Of a stretch of DNA of 64,000 nt, positions 1 through 9,999 are shown one piece after another. The stretch spans positions 5,037,001 to 5,101,000 of the forward strand of contig CM033406.1 in the NCBI GenBank assembly GCA_019426215.1, read 5' to 3'. The DNA is from Buddleja alternifolia (taxonomy: Eukaryota; Streptophyta; Magnoliopsida; Lamiales; Scrophulariaceae). The notes below the pieces were generated by a model. It made no database searches. It saw nothing but the letters and a program-made list of their open reading frames with translations, and was not told where the DNA came from. The translations under genes were made by a program, and so were the position numbers. Position 1 is the stretch's first letter. Each line of letters opens with the position of its first letter.

Positions 1-1190
1 CGAGTACAAAAATCAACTTCTCTTTTAGGGTGAGGAATGCCTGCATACATTTGGCATCAAAATCAAAAGGTGTATCTTTCATAAGCAAAGTACATAGTGG
101 TATAGCAATTTTAGAGAAATTTGCTATAAAACGTCTATAAACCCTGCATGATCCAAGAAACTCCTCACAGCCTTGACTGTATGTGGTGGAGGTAAGTTCG
201 CGATTACTTTAATCTTTGCTTTGTCCACCTCTATCCCTTCTCGAAAGATCTTATAACCTAGGACGATACCCTCTTGCATCATAAAGTGGCACTTTTCCCA
301 ATTAAGCACAAGATCAATTTCTTCACATCTTTGTAATACCATTGTTGGACTGCAAGCACAATTCATAGTTAGACCCAAATACAGAAAAATCATCCATAAA
401 TATTTCCATGAATTGTTCAATCACATCATGAAAAATGACCATTATGCATTTTTTGAATGGTGGCTGGGGCATTACATAAACCGAAAGGCATCCATCTATA
501 AGAAAAAGCGCTATAAGGATAAGTGAAAGTAGTTTTCTCTTGATCCTCAAATGCAATAGCAATTTGGCTATAGCCGGAGTAGCCATCCAAGAAACAGTAA
601 TACTCATGCCCAGCTAACCGCCCTAACATTTGATCAACAAAGGGGAGGAGACAATATGAGACTAAAGGAAATCATTATTTTCATTACGATAGTCTATGCA
701 TACTCGTGCCATCCAAATGATCTTTGTGAGTATATTCATTTAATTTGCGATAGTCTATGCATACTCGAAAACCGGTGACAATATGAGACTAAAGGAAATC
801 ATTATTTTCATTACGTACCACAGTTGTACCTCACTTTCTTGGAACTACCTGAGTGGGGCTTACCCACTGGCTATTAGAGATATCATAGATGACCCCATCA
901 TCTAAGAGCTTGATCACTTCCTTTTTCACCACTTTTTGTATTTTTGGATTCGACTTCCTTTGCGGTTGGATGGTTGGTTTTGAGGCTTCTTCCATCAGGA
1001 TTTTGTGCATGCAAATTGCTGGACTGATCCCTTTTATATCTGCGATTTTCTATCCAAATGCTCGTTCATGGTTCCTCGGCACTCCCATTAATTGTTCTTC
1101 TTGAATACCTGTGAGAAAAGTTTTGTGAATCGAACCAGTCGATAAATGTTTTTTCTTGATTCACAAAGTCCAGATTCAATTCATGCTTTT
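1..1190 (-). pseudogene. Ty3/gypsy (Athila/Tat-like) reverse transcriptase-RNase H relic
   Basis: Broken pol fragment read on the minus strand. In order from high to low coordinates: an RT N-terminal stretch (about 1100-835, including KKEVIKLLDDGVIYDISNS), the RT palm (629-455, LAGHEYYCFLDGYSGY and MPFGLCNAPAT), the catalytic FMDDFSVFG near 415-375, then LNWEKCHFMMQEGIVLG and RSFLDHAGF (310-150). The first residues of RNase H (KIAIPLCTLLMKDTPFDFD) run off the window at base 1. At least one frameshift separates the palm block from the FMDD block, and local duplications interrupt 650-815, so it is not functional. Lineage is judged from motif wording typical of Athila/Tat elements and is less certain than the gypsy RT call. 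Confidence 0.85.
651..815. repeat. Short local duplication inside the gypsy RT relic
   Basis: A 38-bp string beginning ACAATATGAGACTAAAGG is present at 651-688 and again at 778-815. Between them the string CGATAGTCTATGCATACTCG occurs at 687-706 and 748-767. This shuffled duplication breaks the RT reading frame. Confidence 0.85.
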
Positions 1191-1289
1191 GACATTTTTA
1201 ACATGTAAATCGATTTTTTTCAAGAGAAGAAATAATCCAATTACCTTTTTGATGAAATCCTTAAGCCTAGCTTTGAGAAGCAACATATC

Positions 1290-1386
1290 ATTCCTTCCTC
1301 TAGATAATCACGCAAAAGATGATCTTCGTATCTTGAAGCTAGACCTCCTCTACCTCAGTCGGGGTTGGACGGCTAGGGTTTATGGG
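1290..1386 (-). mobile_element. Left part of a copia-type LTR fragment split by copia-1
   Basis: The stretch starting CCTCTAGATAATCACGC resembles the start of the LTR-like block near 46690. It is cut by copia-1 at 1387 and seems to resume at 7281 beyond the ATGGG target duplication. It looks like the U5 end of a minus-oriented copia LTR that landed in or next to the gypsy relic. Its own termini and TSD are not identifiable. Confidence 0.45.
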
Positions 1387-3165
1387 TGTTGAGTTTCACG
1401 AAAAAACAACGCAGCGGAAGGATTTCAAAAATTTGATTAAAACCCAAAGTGTTTCTCTAATCGCATAATTGAATCTAAAATTGCTTTAACGAATAAATTC
1501 AACTTACCCGTCGAAGCGAGGTGGTAGGAGAATCCAATTCTTCTTCAAAACTTCGAATTGACGAACTTCTTGAATTCTTCAATCCTAGTATTCTTCAAGC
1601 CTTGATTTCTTGAAGTTTCTTGTAAATAAAACCAAACAACGAAGCTCGTTGTCTCTAAATTATCAAGCATGAATTGATGATGAAAAAATCCCTTTTTCTT
1701 CTCTATATGAATGATGCCTAGTGTGTATAGAGGGGAGGATATTTTCCCTCTTCTTTTCTTTGGAGGGTTACAATGAATTGTAAATTGTTAATTATTATCT
1801 AGGTTAAAGTCAAGAGAAGTCTTTTATATCCCAATGACTTATTGACCAAGACAAAACAAAGGAGACCAACAAAATCATCCTTCTAGTCCTAAAGGACGCC
1901 CCACATGGAGCACGGATTTTTTCTCTTGCTTTGTTTAATTAATTCTTTATTCAATTAATAATTTATTTTATCCAATAAATAAATAAATTAATTAAATATT
2001 AAAATTAATTAGATAAATTTATTAAATAATATATTTCTCAAAGAAATTAATAAATAATTAATTTTATTCATTTAATTAATTATCTAATTCAATAAATAAT
2101 TAATTAATTATTTAACTTATTCGATAAATTAAATCTCTCCAAAAATAAAATAGAAAATCCTTTTCAATTTTCTTCATCAATTGTTTAGTGCGATTCTTTA
2201 GGTTTGTTTCATTTGGCAATGAGAGGAAACCAAAGGAAGTGGGTAACACCTAGCCAGTCACGTGGCCCACTTCGTAGTCCAAATGAAATACGAATGAATG
2301 GATCATTCCACAACCTTCCAATCGTAAGTACCGTATATGTATAAACGCTTTGTTCACGTTCCCCGATCAAGGGAGAGTCAAGGTTATGTCAAACTCACTG
2401 GACTTGACCATATGTATAAATTATAATAATACGAGATCATTGAGATCGATTAAGTGCCTAGCACAATCGTCTGTTTTGCTTTGGCCAAAGACTTTGATCT
2501 CTATTTATCTATAATCACATAGGGTCCATTCTCATTCACTTATGAGAGAACAAATCCCATATTAGATTTCTGCTAAGACTACCACTTGCCCATCGAGTCA
2601 GCATTTCGAGGTCGACCCCACCAACGGGTGAATTAGGTCTAACTACTCTAATGAAAGGCTTGACGTCACAAGTGCATCTTCAGCCTGATACTTTAGGTCA
2701 AAGGTTTACATATACCTATTACGCATAATCAGTTCTGTCATTGACAGAGAGTGAAAACCCATGTAACAGAACCGATGCGAGTCGTGTTCGAGCATATCAG
2801 TTCCACTGATGTGCTTACAGTCTTAAGCTCCCACCATCACACGGTGTTCGACTGGCACTCCCATGTCAGAGCTAAGAATGTACAAGTATTCGAAGTCTTT
2901 ATTTGCCCAATAAAGACTTCATATTACTTGCAAACTAGTTTTAGTAATCAAGGTCGATCTCTTCTAGTGCCACTATTCCTATCCAATAGGAAATAGAGGG
3001 ATCGCATTGAAAACACGAGCAAAGCGTTTTACACAACTTATAGAAGCAGATAAGAATTAAGTGAAAAACTAAATAGTGCCTTTTATTAATAATAATTAAG
3101 TTCAATACAAGATAGATGCCCTACTCGTTCTATCCGCTATGGCATCTGAGGGCATAATCTTAACA
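1387..3165 (-). repeat. Copia-1 3' LTR (1779 bp)
   Basis: The right edge is fixed by the polypurine tract (AAGTGGGAGA read on minus, 3166-3178) followed by TGTTAAGATTATGCCC. The left edge is the TGTTGAG at 1387 next to the TSD. It includes a very AT-rich block at 1930-2150 (TTAATTAATTAA-like) and a GCTTTGGCCAAAGAC motif near 2475 shared with the LTRs at 18983-20745 and 46660-48631, so these three LTRs belong to one family group. Confidence 0.85.
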
Positions 3166-3180
3166 ATCTCCCACTTGCAC

Positions 3181-6100
3181 TCAATGCCACTCATTGTGGT
3201 ATCTTATACCCATCCTTTCCAGGTGTCGGTCTAAAACAGCCTGAGGTAGTGGTTTGGTGAACGGGTCAGCTACATTGTCAGCTGAGGCTATTTTCTGCAT
3301 TGCTATCTCTCCTCTGCCAGTGATCTCCCTGATGTTGTGAAATCTTCTCTCAATGTGTTTGGACTTGTTATGAGACCTCGATTCCCTGGCTTGTGTTATT
3401 GCTCCATTGTTATCACAATAAAGTGGTAACGGGAGCTGAGTACGAGGGACCGATTCAAGTTCTCCAAGAAACTTTCTCATCAAAACAGCTTCTTTGGCTG
3501 CCTCTAAGGCTGCCACATACTTAGCTTTAGTGGTGGAATCAGCAGTTGTGCTTTGCTTGGAACTTTTCCAAGACACCGCTTCACCATTGAGAGAAAAAAC
3601 AAACCCTGAAGTGGATTTTCGGTCATCAACATCAGACTGAAACTCTGAATCAGAATAACCTTCCATCTTCAGGTCTTCACCTCCATAGATGAGAATCGTA
3701 TCCTTAGTTCTTTTGAGACACTTTAGGATATTCTTCACAGCTATCCAATGTTCCTTTCCAGGGTTTGCCTGAAATCGACTCACCACGTTTACAACATAGG
3801 CAATGTCTGGTCTAGTACAAAACATTGCATACATCAAGCTACCAACTACAAAAGCATAGGGCACGTTACTCATCTCCTGTCTATCTTCCTCACTTTGAGG
3901 ACACATAGACTTGGATAAGTGTACTCCATGCCTCATGGGAAGAAACCCTTTCTTAGAATTGTCCATCCCAAACCTCTTTACGACCTTTTCTAAGTAAAGG
4001 GCTTGGGAGAGACCTATCATTCTATTCGTTCTATCTCTGTAGATACGAATTCCTAGAATGTATGTTGCTTCTCTCTAGTCTTTCATGGAAAACATACTCG
4101 AAATCCATTTATTGACTGTGGTGAGCATTCCTACGTCATTTCCTAGAAGCAAAATGTCATCCACATATAGAACTAAGAACGAGAGTTTGCTCCCACTAGT
4201 CTTCTTGTAGACACAGGGTTCATCTTCGTTCTTGATGTAGCCATATTCCTTTACTACTTCATCAAAACGAAGATTCCAGCTTCTAGATGCTTGCTTGAGC
4301 CCGCATATGGACCTCTCAAGTTTACATACTTTATGGATATCGGTCTCGGATATAAAAAAATTTGGCTGTTCCATATAGATATCCTCCTCGAGGAATCCAT
4401 TCAGGAAAGCCGTCTTGACATCCATTTGCCATATCCCATAATCTAAGTATGCAGCTCTGTATAACAATATATGGATGGACTTTATCATGGCCACGGGCGA
4501 AAAGGATCCTTGATAGTCAATTCCTTCTTATTGACTCTACCCTTTTGCTACGAGCCTGACTTTAAAGGTGTCAACCTTGCCATTTCTACCTATCTTTCTT
4601 TTGTAGATCCACTTACATCCTATAGGTCTGATACCTTCAGGATGATCTACCAAAGTCCAGACTTGGTTCAATTGCATAGAGTCCATTTCCATGGCTTCTT
4701 GCCATCTTGAAGCGTCGACATCCACCATCTCTTGATCATAGGTACAAAGATCATCTTCATGACCTTCTTGTACTACAGTGTGAAGCTTTGGCTCTCCCTG
4801 CAGTAGATACTCATACCTCTCAGGTTCATGTGGTATTCTACCAAATCTATGTGGTGGTTGTGCTACTATTGGTTCAAGCTTTGGTTCTTGGACAGATGTC
4901 TCTGAGGGAGTTTCATTTTGTTCTTCTAGAACAATTTTCCTACCTTTGCCCCCTTCCAAGATGAACTCATCTTCAATGAAGTGAGCTTGTACAGCCACGA
5001 TGATTCTCTGATCATCATGCAGGTAAAAGAAAAATCCCATGGAATCTTCAGGATAACCAATGAAACGTCCCAAGAGGGATCTTGTCTCCAATTTCTCCAC
5101 TTTAGTCTTTTTGACATAAGCGGGACATCTCCAAATCTTAATGTGGTTAAGACTTGGTTTCCTTATATTCCACATCTCATGCGGAGTTTTAGGAACGAGT
5201 TTAGAGGGACATTTGTTCCATATATAATCAGCAGTAAGAAACGCATGTCCCCACAAAGAAATGGGTAAATCAGTGTAACTAAGCAATGAACAAACCATGT
5301 CCAATAGTGTTCGGTTCCTTTGCTCGGCTACCCCATTTAGTTGAGGAGTTACTGGTGGTGTCAGTTGTACATTATTCCTTGTAGTCTAAGGAATTCATCA
5401 AACTCGACACTCATATATTCTCCTCCATCATCCGATCGTAGAGGTTTTATATTTTGCCCAATTTGATTTTCTTACTAAGGTTTTGAACTCTTTGAACCTT
5501 TCAAATGATTCAGACTTTTACTTCATCAGATATACTACACCATATCTTGAATGATCGTCTGTGAAAGTAATGAAGTAGTAGAAACCCCCACGATCCATTT
5601 CTCCAAATGGTTCGCAAATTTCGGTATGCACTAACCCTAAGACTTGAGTAGCTCTTTCAAAAGTCCCGGTGAAAGGCGATCTAGCCATCTTGCCTAAGAG
5701 ACATGATTCACCTGTTGGATAGGGATCCGACCCCCAATGAGCTTAAAAGCCCATCTTTTTCCATTTTGTGTATCTTGTGTTGTCTGGTATGGCCTATTCT
5801 AAGTTGCCACTTGAGTCTTAAGTTAGGTTCTTGCCTACTACATTTATAAGTTACAACATTCACAACAGATGAATTAAAGACATTTGAATAATATAAACCA
5901 TTAACTAAAGAAGCATTGCCAACTAATTTATTTCCATGATAAATGTCACAATTCAATTTAGAAAAATGGAATGTATAACTAGTCTTAACTAGTATAGGAA
6001 TGGAAAAAATGTTCTTAAGCCCCTTGGGCAAAACTAAAACATCATTTAATAACAATAAATGTCCAGAATTCAAATAAAGAGAAGTATATCGAATCCTAGT

Positions 6101-7038
6101 AGTTGCGACGCTTTCCCCCCTGCCTACTTTGATCATCACTTCTTCTCGGCCCAGCTTTCTACTTCTCTGCAGATCCTGATCTATACAACAAACATGGGCA
6201 CTAGCCCCTGAGTCCAGAATCAACGAAGTAGAAAAGACGGTCATAGAACAGTTAGTTTTAAAAATAAAGAGTTCCATGCCTTTTGTGCCTTTGCCTAATT
6301 TGGGACAACTCTTCTTCCAGTGGCCAAGCTCATCGCACTCGAGACATCTATCCATTTTCTTAGGCCCTTTGCTCTTATAAAATATCCTCGAGCCTTCCCC
6401 TTACCCTTTTGAGCACCCCCTTAAGCTCCAAGTTTGCCAGACTGCTTCTTGTTCTTCTTCTTCTTAGACTTATACTTTTTAGCTCCAGAAGAGATGACCA
6501 AGGCAGTTTCCTTTCCCTTTAGTTTCATTTGAGATTGTGCAGTAACCAATTTGTTCATTAGGCCAGCTAAATTTCACTCTATCTCATTGCAGTTAAAGTT
6601 AACTACAAATTGGGAGAAGAAATCAAGAAGAGACTGCAAGATTAAGTCAGTTTGAAGGCTGGCGTTCATGGTGAATTCGAGAGCTTCCAATTTCTCAATC
6701 CTCGAAATAATTTTGAGCACATCATCACCAACCTTCTCACTTTCTTTCATCTTGGCCCCGAAGAGCTCTTTCGATATCTAGTATCGAGCAGTTCGACTGT
6801 ACTCACCATAGAGCTCTACCAAGTGAGCTAGGATAGCTCTTTTGCAGTGAACATCTTATCATGTGACCTTTGAAGATCATTGGTCATAGATCCCACCATG
6901 TATCCTCTCACCCGGAGGTCGTCCTTAACTCATTTTTCATGGGCTTGGACCTCTTCCTCGTTAGCACATGTTCTATCAGGAGCCGCCGGGATATCAGCCT
7001 CCAAGACGTATCCCAGAGATTCCATATTGAGGACAATC
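3181..7038 (-). pseudogene. Copia-1 gag-pol remnant
   Basis: Minus strand, high to low: a gag piece (about 7038-6360); a zinc knuckle CLECDELGHWKKSCP and protease LILDSGASAHVCC with a GAG-pre-integrase segment (6355-5708); an integrase core broken between 5707 and 5305; integrase C-terminus and RT start (5304-4537, ending GCKWIYKRKIGRNGKV...RLVAKG); RT with intact LVLYVDDILLLGND (4494-4075); RT end and RNase H (4020-3181, CDNNGAITQARESRSHNKSKHIE). In RNase H the usual STTEAEY reads STTKAKY, so the catalytic Glu is lost. Several frame changes and missing N-terminal gag confirm a pseudogene. Confidence 0.9.
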
Positions 7039-7275
7039 CTCAAACTAGTTTTAGTGATCGAGGTTGATCTCTTCTAGTGCCATTATTCCTATCCCATAGG
7101 AAGTAGAGAGATCGCACTGAAAACATAGGCAAAGCGTTTTACACAACTTATAGTTGCAGATAAGAATTAAGTGAAAAACTAAATAGTGCCTTTTATTAAT
7201 AATAATTAAGTTCAATACAAGATAGATGCCCTACTCATTCTATCTTTTATGACATCTAAGGGCATAATCCTAACA
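7039..7275 (-). repeat. Copia-1 5' LTR remnant (237 bp)
   Basis: Matches 2931-3165 of the 3' LTR almost base for base, starting from the string CAAACTAGTTTTAGT. At 7038/7039 it joins gag coding sequence directly, so about 1.5 kb of LTR, the primer-binding site and the beginning of gag are deleted. Confidence 0.9.
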
Positions 7276-7280
7276 ATGGG

Positions 7281-7510
7281 GAGGGAGAAAGGATTTTGTG
7301 TTTCACTTTTTTTCACTCTCTAAGATGAAAAATATTACTTAGGTTGAATTTTTAATGAAGCACCTAGTGTTTAAATAAAAATTACTCCTTAACTTACAAG
7401 AAGGGGGGCGGCCGAATTGGCCTTGTAGGATAGGGTTAGTGGGCTTCATCCAATTTTAAGCACAATGTTAAGTATTTAATTAATATTCTGAGTCCATTGC
7501 AATTGGTAAT
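7281..7510 (-). mobile_element. Right part of the LTR fragment split by copia-1
   Basis: After the ATGGG duplication the sequence GAGGGAGAAAGGATTTTGTG resembles the corresponding part of the LTR at 46770-46800. It runs through a GGGCTTCATCCAATTTTAAG-like stretch into AATTAAT-rich DNA, as copia LTRs of this group do. The right limit is not defined. Confidence 0.4.
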
Positions 7511-9020
7511 TTTCCATACGTTGCTGCCCGAATTTGAATTTTCCTTTGTATTTTTTTGCCCCAAACTACCCGAAGGGGGTAAGTGCACATTTTATGATAA
7601 GTGAGGGGGGTGTCTGCAATTATCCCTTGATTTTATAATAATTTAAGCTGGATTTGATTTATTTTTAAAGTAAATTGCATTTAGTTTACTTATCAAAATT
7701 AAATTAGTTTTAACTAAGTTATTAATTAAATCAAATTTAATTTTGTAAGTTGATTAAATTGGATTTCATCACCTATCGAAATTGAATTGATTTTATTTAG
7801 ATGACTAAGTTAAAATTGTTTTTAATTTTGTAAATGATTAATTTAGATTTGATCATTGGATTTGTGAGCCCATAGAAATTAAATTGCATTTTATTTCACA
7901 TTGATTAAATTAAGATTTAATCTACCCGTGAAAGTTAAATTGAGTCTATTTTCATTTGGGTTAAAATATATTTAGTCTATGAAAATTAATTTAGATTTAA
8001 TTTCACTTTGATTAAATAAGATTTAGTCCTCTTATGGAAATTAGATTAGATTTCATTCCACTTGGATTAAATTATATTTAGTCTTCTCATGAAAATTAAA
8101 TTGGATTTAATTATTTGTAAGTCAGATTTTTCGATCGCATGAAAAATTAAATTGAATTCGATTTGACTTTGATTAAATTTGATTTAGTGAAGTTTAATTT
8201 CTCAATAGTCAAATTGGATTTGATTATGAAATAAATTAGATTTATTTTATGCTTATGTTCACATATATGCTTTATATTTGATATATTTTTGCTTTATGTG
8301 ATGAGATACACTTTTCATGGACTTCGGATTTACATTTTATGTTTTATAATGCATGCTTAAAATATTTACAGGTTGATTACCTCATTGGCTAGGGCCAATC
8401 TAGATAGTTCATGAAAATGTGTGATAGTAGAATTGTTAGGTTTTTCTACGCTTTATGTGCATGCTAGCATGTTAGAAGTTAAATGTTAATATGTTTTGCG
8501 AGACCTTAATTAAATGTTTAAATTCTCCTAATTAAATAATACTGAGTTAGTAAAAGGCGCTGGGCGTCCTCTCCCTCCACTAAACTTAACAAATTAAAAT
8601 TATATCACGTGTATGGCGTCGTCCCAGTAAGTGGGGGTTATACACTTGGATATAGTTTAAAATTCTAATAAGTGCATTGGATGCCTTAATCAAAGCATAT
8701 TTCACCCAATACATCGTTAAAGGGTTGCAAGGTGAAATTCAAATGTTAGATTAAAAGGTGTTAGTGGTAATGAACTCAGAAAGTTCACAAACTTATATAT
8801 CATTAAAGGATTCCAGTTTTGTGAATTATGGGAAAGGTAGATTGAATCATCTATCATGTAGATTGGTGTCAGACACCACTTTAAAAGGTTAGTGGGCCAT
8901 ATATCGTTAAAGGGTTGCAACTCACTGAACCATTTAAAAAACTCAATCACTCACTATGAACTCTAACTAACGAGATTTCCGAATATTTCAATGGGAGTGC
9001 AATGTTTCAAAAAATATAGT
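7511..9020. other. AT-rich unclassified repetitive DNA
   Basis: No gene is visible. The stretch holds degenerate tandem repeats (7860-8215) and three copies of a short motif (ATCGTTAAAGGGTTGCAA and variants at about 8713, 8801 and 8900). It may be untranslated sequence of a large LTR element, but no polyprotein or termini support that. Confidence 0.5.
7860..8215. repeat. Degenerate AT-rich tandem repeats, about 55-65 bp period
   Basis: A loose unit of the form ATGAAAATTAAATTGGATTT followed by AATTTCACTTTGATTAAAT and AGATTTAGTC recurs about five or six times with many mismatches and variable spacing. Confidence 0.6.
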
Positions 9021-9037
9021 CACTACTACAGAAATGA

Positions 9038-9360
9038 CCTATGACAGCGGTTTTAACCGCTGTCATAGGTACCGCTATTATATGGTGTGGACCTATTACA
9101 GCGGTTAAAAACCGCTGTAATAGGTCACCATATGACAGTGATTCCCTGAAAACCGTTGTCATAGGGTCCAACCCTATGACAGCGGTTTTCAGAGAACCGC
9201 TGTCATAGGTTGAAAAAAAAATAAAAAAATTCGAACCTTATGACAGCGGTTACGGCCGGGACCGCTGTCATAGGGTGATACCTATGACAGCGGTGTTAAG
9301 GGAACCGCTGTCATAGGTTCACACTATGACAACGGTTCGCTGAAAACCGCTGTCATAGTT
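9038..9360. repeat. Left sub-terminal hairpin array of the CACTA element
   Basis: Seven imperfect palindromes, each a CTATGACAGCGGT arm and an ACCGCTGTCATAG arm around a short variable loop, follow one another in the first 340 bp. Such sub-terminal repeats are the usual binding sites for the TnpA-like protein in CACTA elements; that role is inferred here. Confidence 0.9.
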
Positions 9361-9679
9361 ATATTGATCACCCTATTATAATAATATTCCTGTACAGTAA
9401 TATTCAATAAACCAACCAACAAATTTCAACTAACAGCAAAACATAAACAACCACCACCCCAAACTTCAATATTACCATCTCTTTCCTCCAACAATAAAAT
9501 GTTACCGCTGTCATAGTATCAATTTTTTTTTTTTTATATTGATCACCCTATTATAATAATATTCCTGTACAGTAATATTCAATAAACCAACCAACAAATT
9601 TCAACTAACAGCAAAACATAAACAACCACCACCCCAAACTTCAATATTACCATCTCTTTCCTCCAACAATAAAATGTTA
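9359..9679. repeat. 146-bp direct duplication in the CACTA element
   Basis: The sequence from TTATATTGATCACCC to CAACAATAAAATGTTA occurs at 9359-9504 and again at 9534-9679 (175-bp spacing), nearly identical. A truncated CCGCTGTCATAG arm and a T-run lie between, so the duplication included part of the hairpin array. Confidence 0.9.
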
Positions 9680-9999
9680 TAATCTCCAACAAAATGTACA
9701 ATCAACTAATTAAATTACTAATGACAATTTAAATACAATAAATCAAATCACAATTTACAACAAGTCACAATGTACAAAAACTACATTACCTAATTTCTAA
9801 GGAGCTGCTAAGAAAATGTAACGTGCCACTTTGCAGCGTACTTCATCAATTTGCTCTTGAGTATAGAAGGATTGAGAATCATGAAAGTACTGCAAGATAT
9901 ATATAGAGATTTATTGCAAACTGAAATGACGTTTCAATTACCTACCAAAGGTTTAATAATTTCGAAAGGAATAGAATTAAGTATATATTAGGATTATGC

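Larger units (their letters stand above)
1387..7275 (-). mobile_element. Copia-1: Ty1/copia LTR retrotransposon, TSD ATGGG
   Basis: The element runs right to left. Its 3' LTR is 1387-3165 and its truncated 5' LTR is 7039-7275. Ends follow the TGTTA...AACA pattern, and the 5-bp duplication ATGGG flanks it at 1382-1386 and 7276-7280, so this is a genuine single insertion. The order gag, protease, integrase, RT, RNase H is copia. Stops, frameshifts and a deletion of most of the 5' LTR, the primer-binding site and the gag start make it non-autonomous. RT wording suggests the Tork/TAR/Angela side of copia; the exact lineage is not certain. Confidence 0.9.

Noticed and set aside
9038..9360. Repeats with regular spacing, superficially CRISPR-like
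   Set aside because: The units are palindromic arms with variable loops at CACTA termini in plant DNA; no constant direct repeats with unique spacers and no cas genes.
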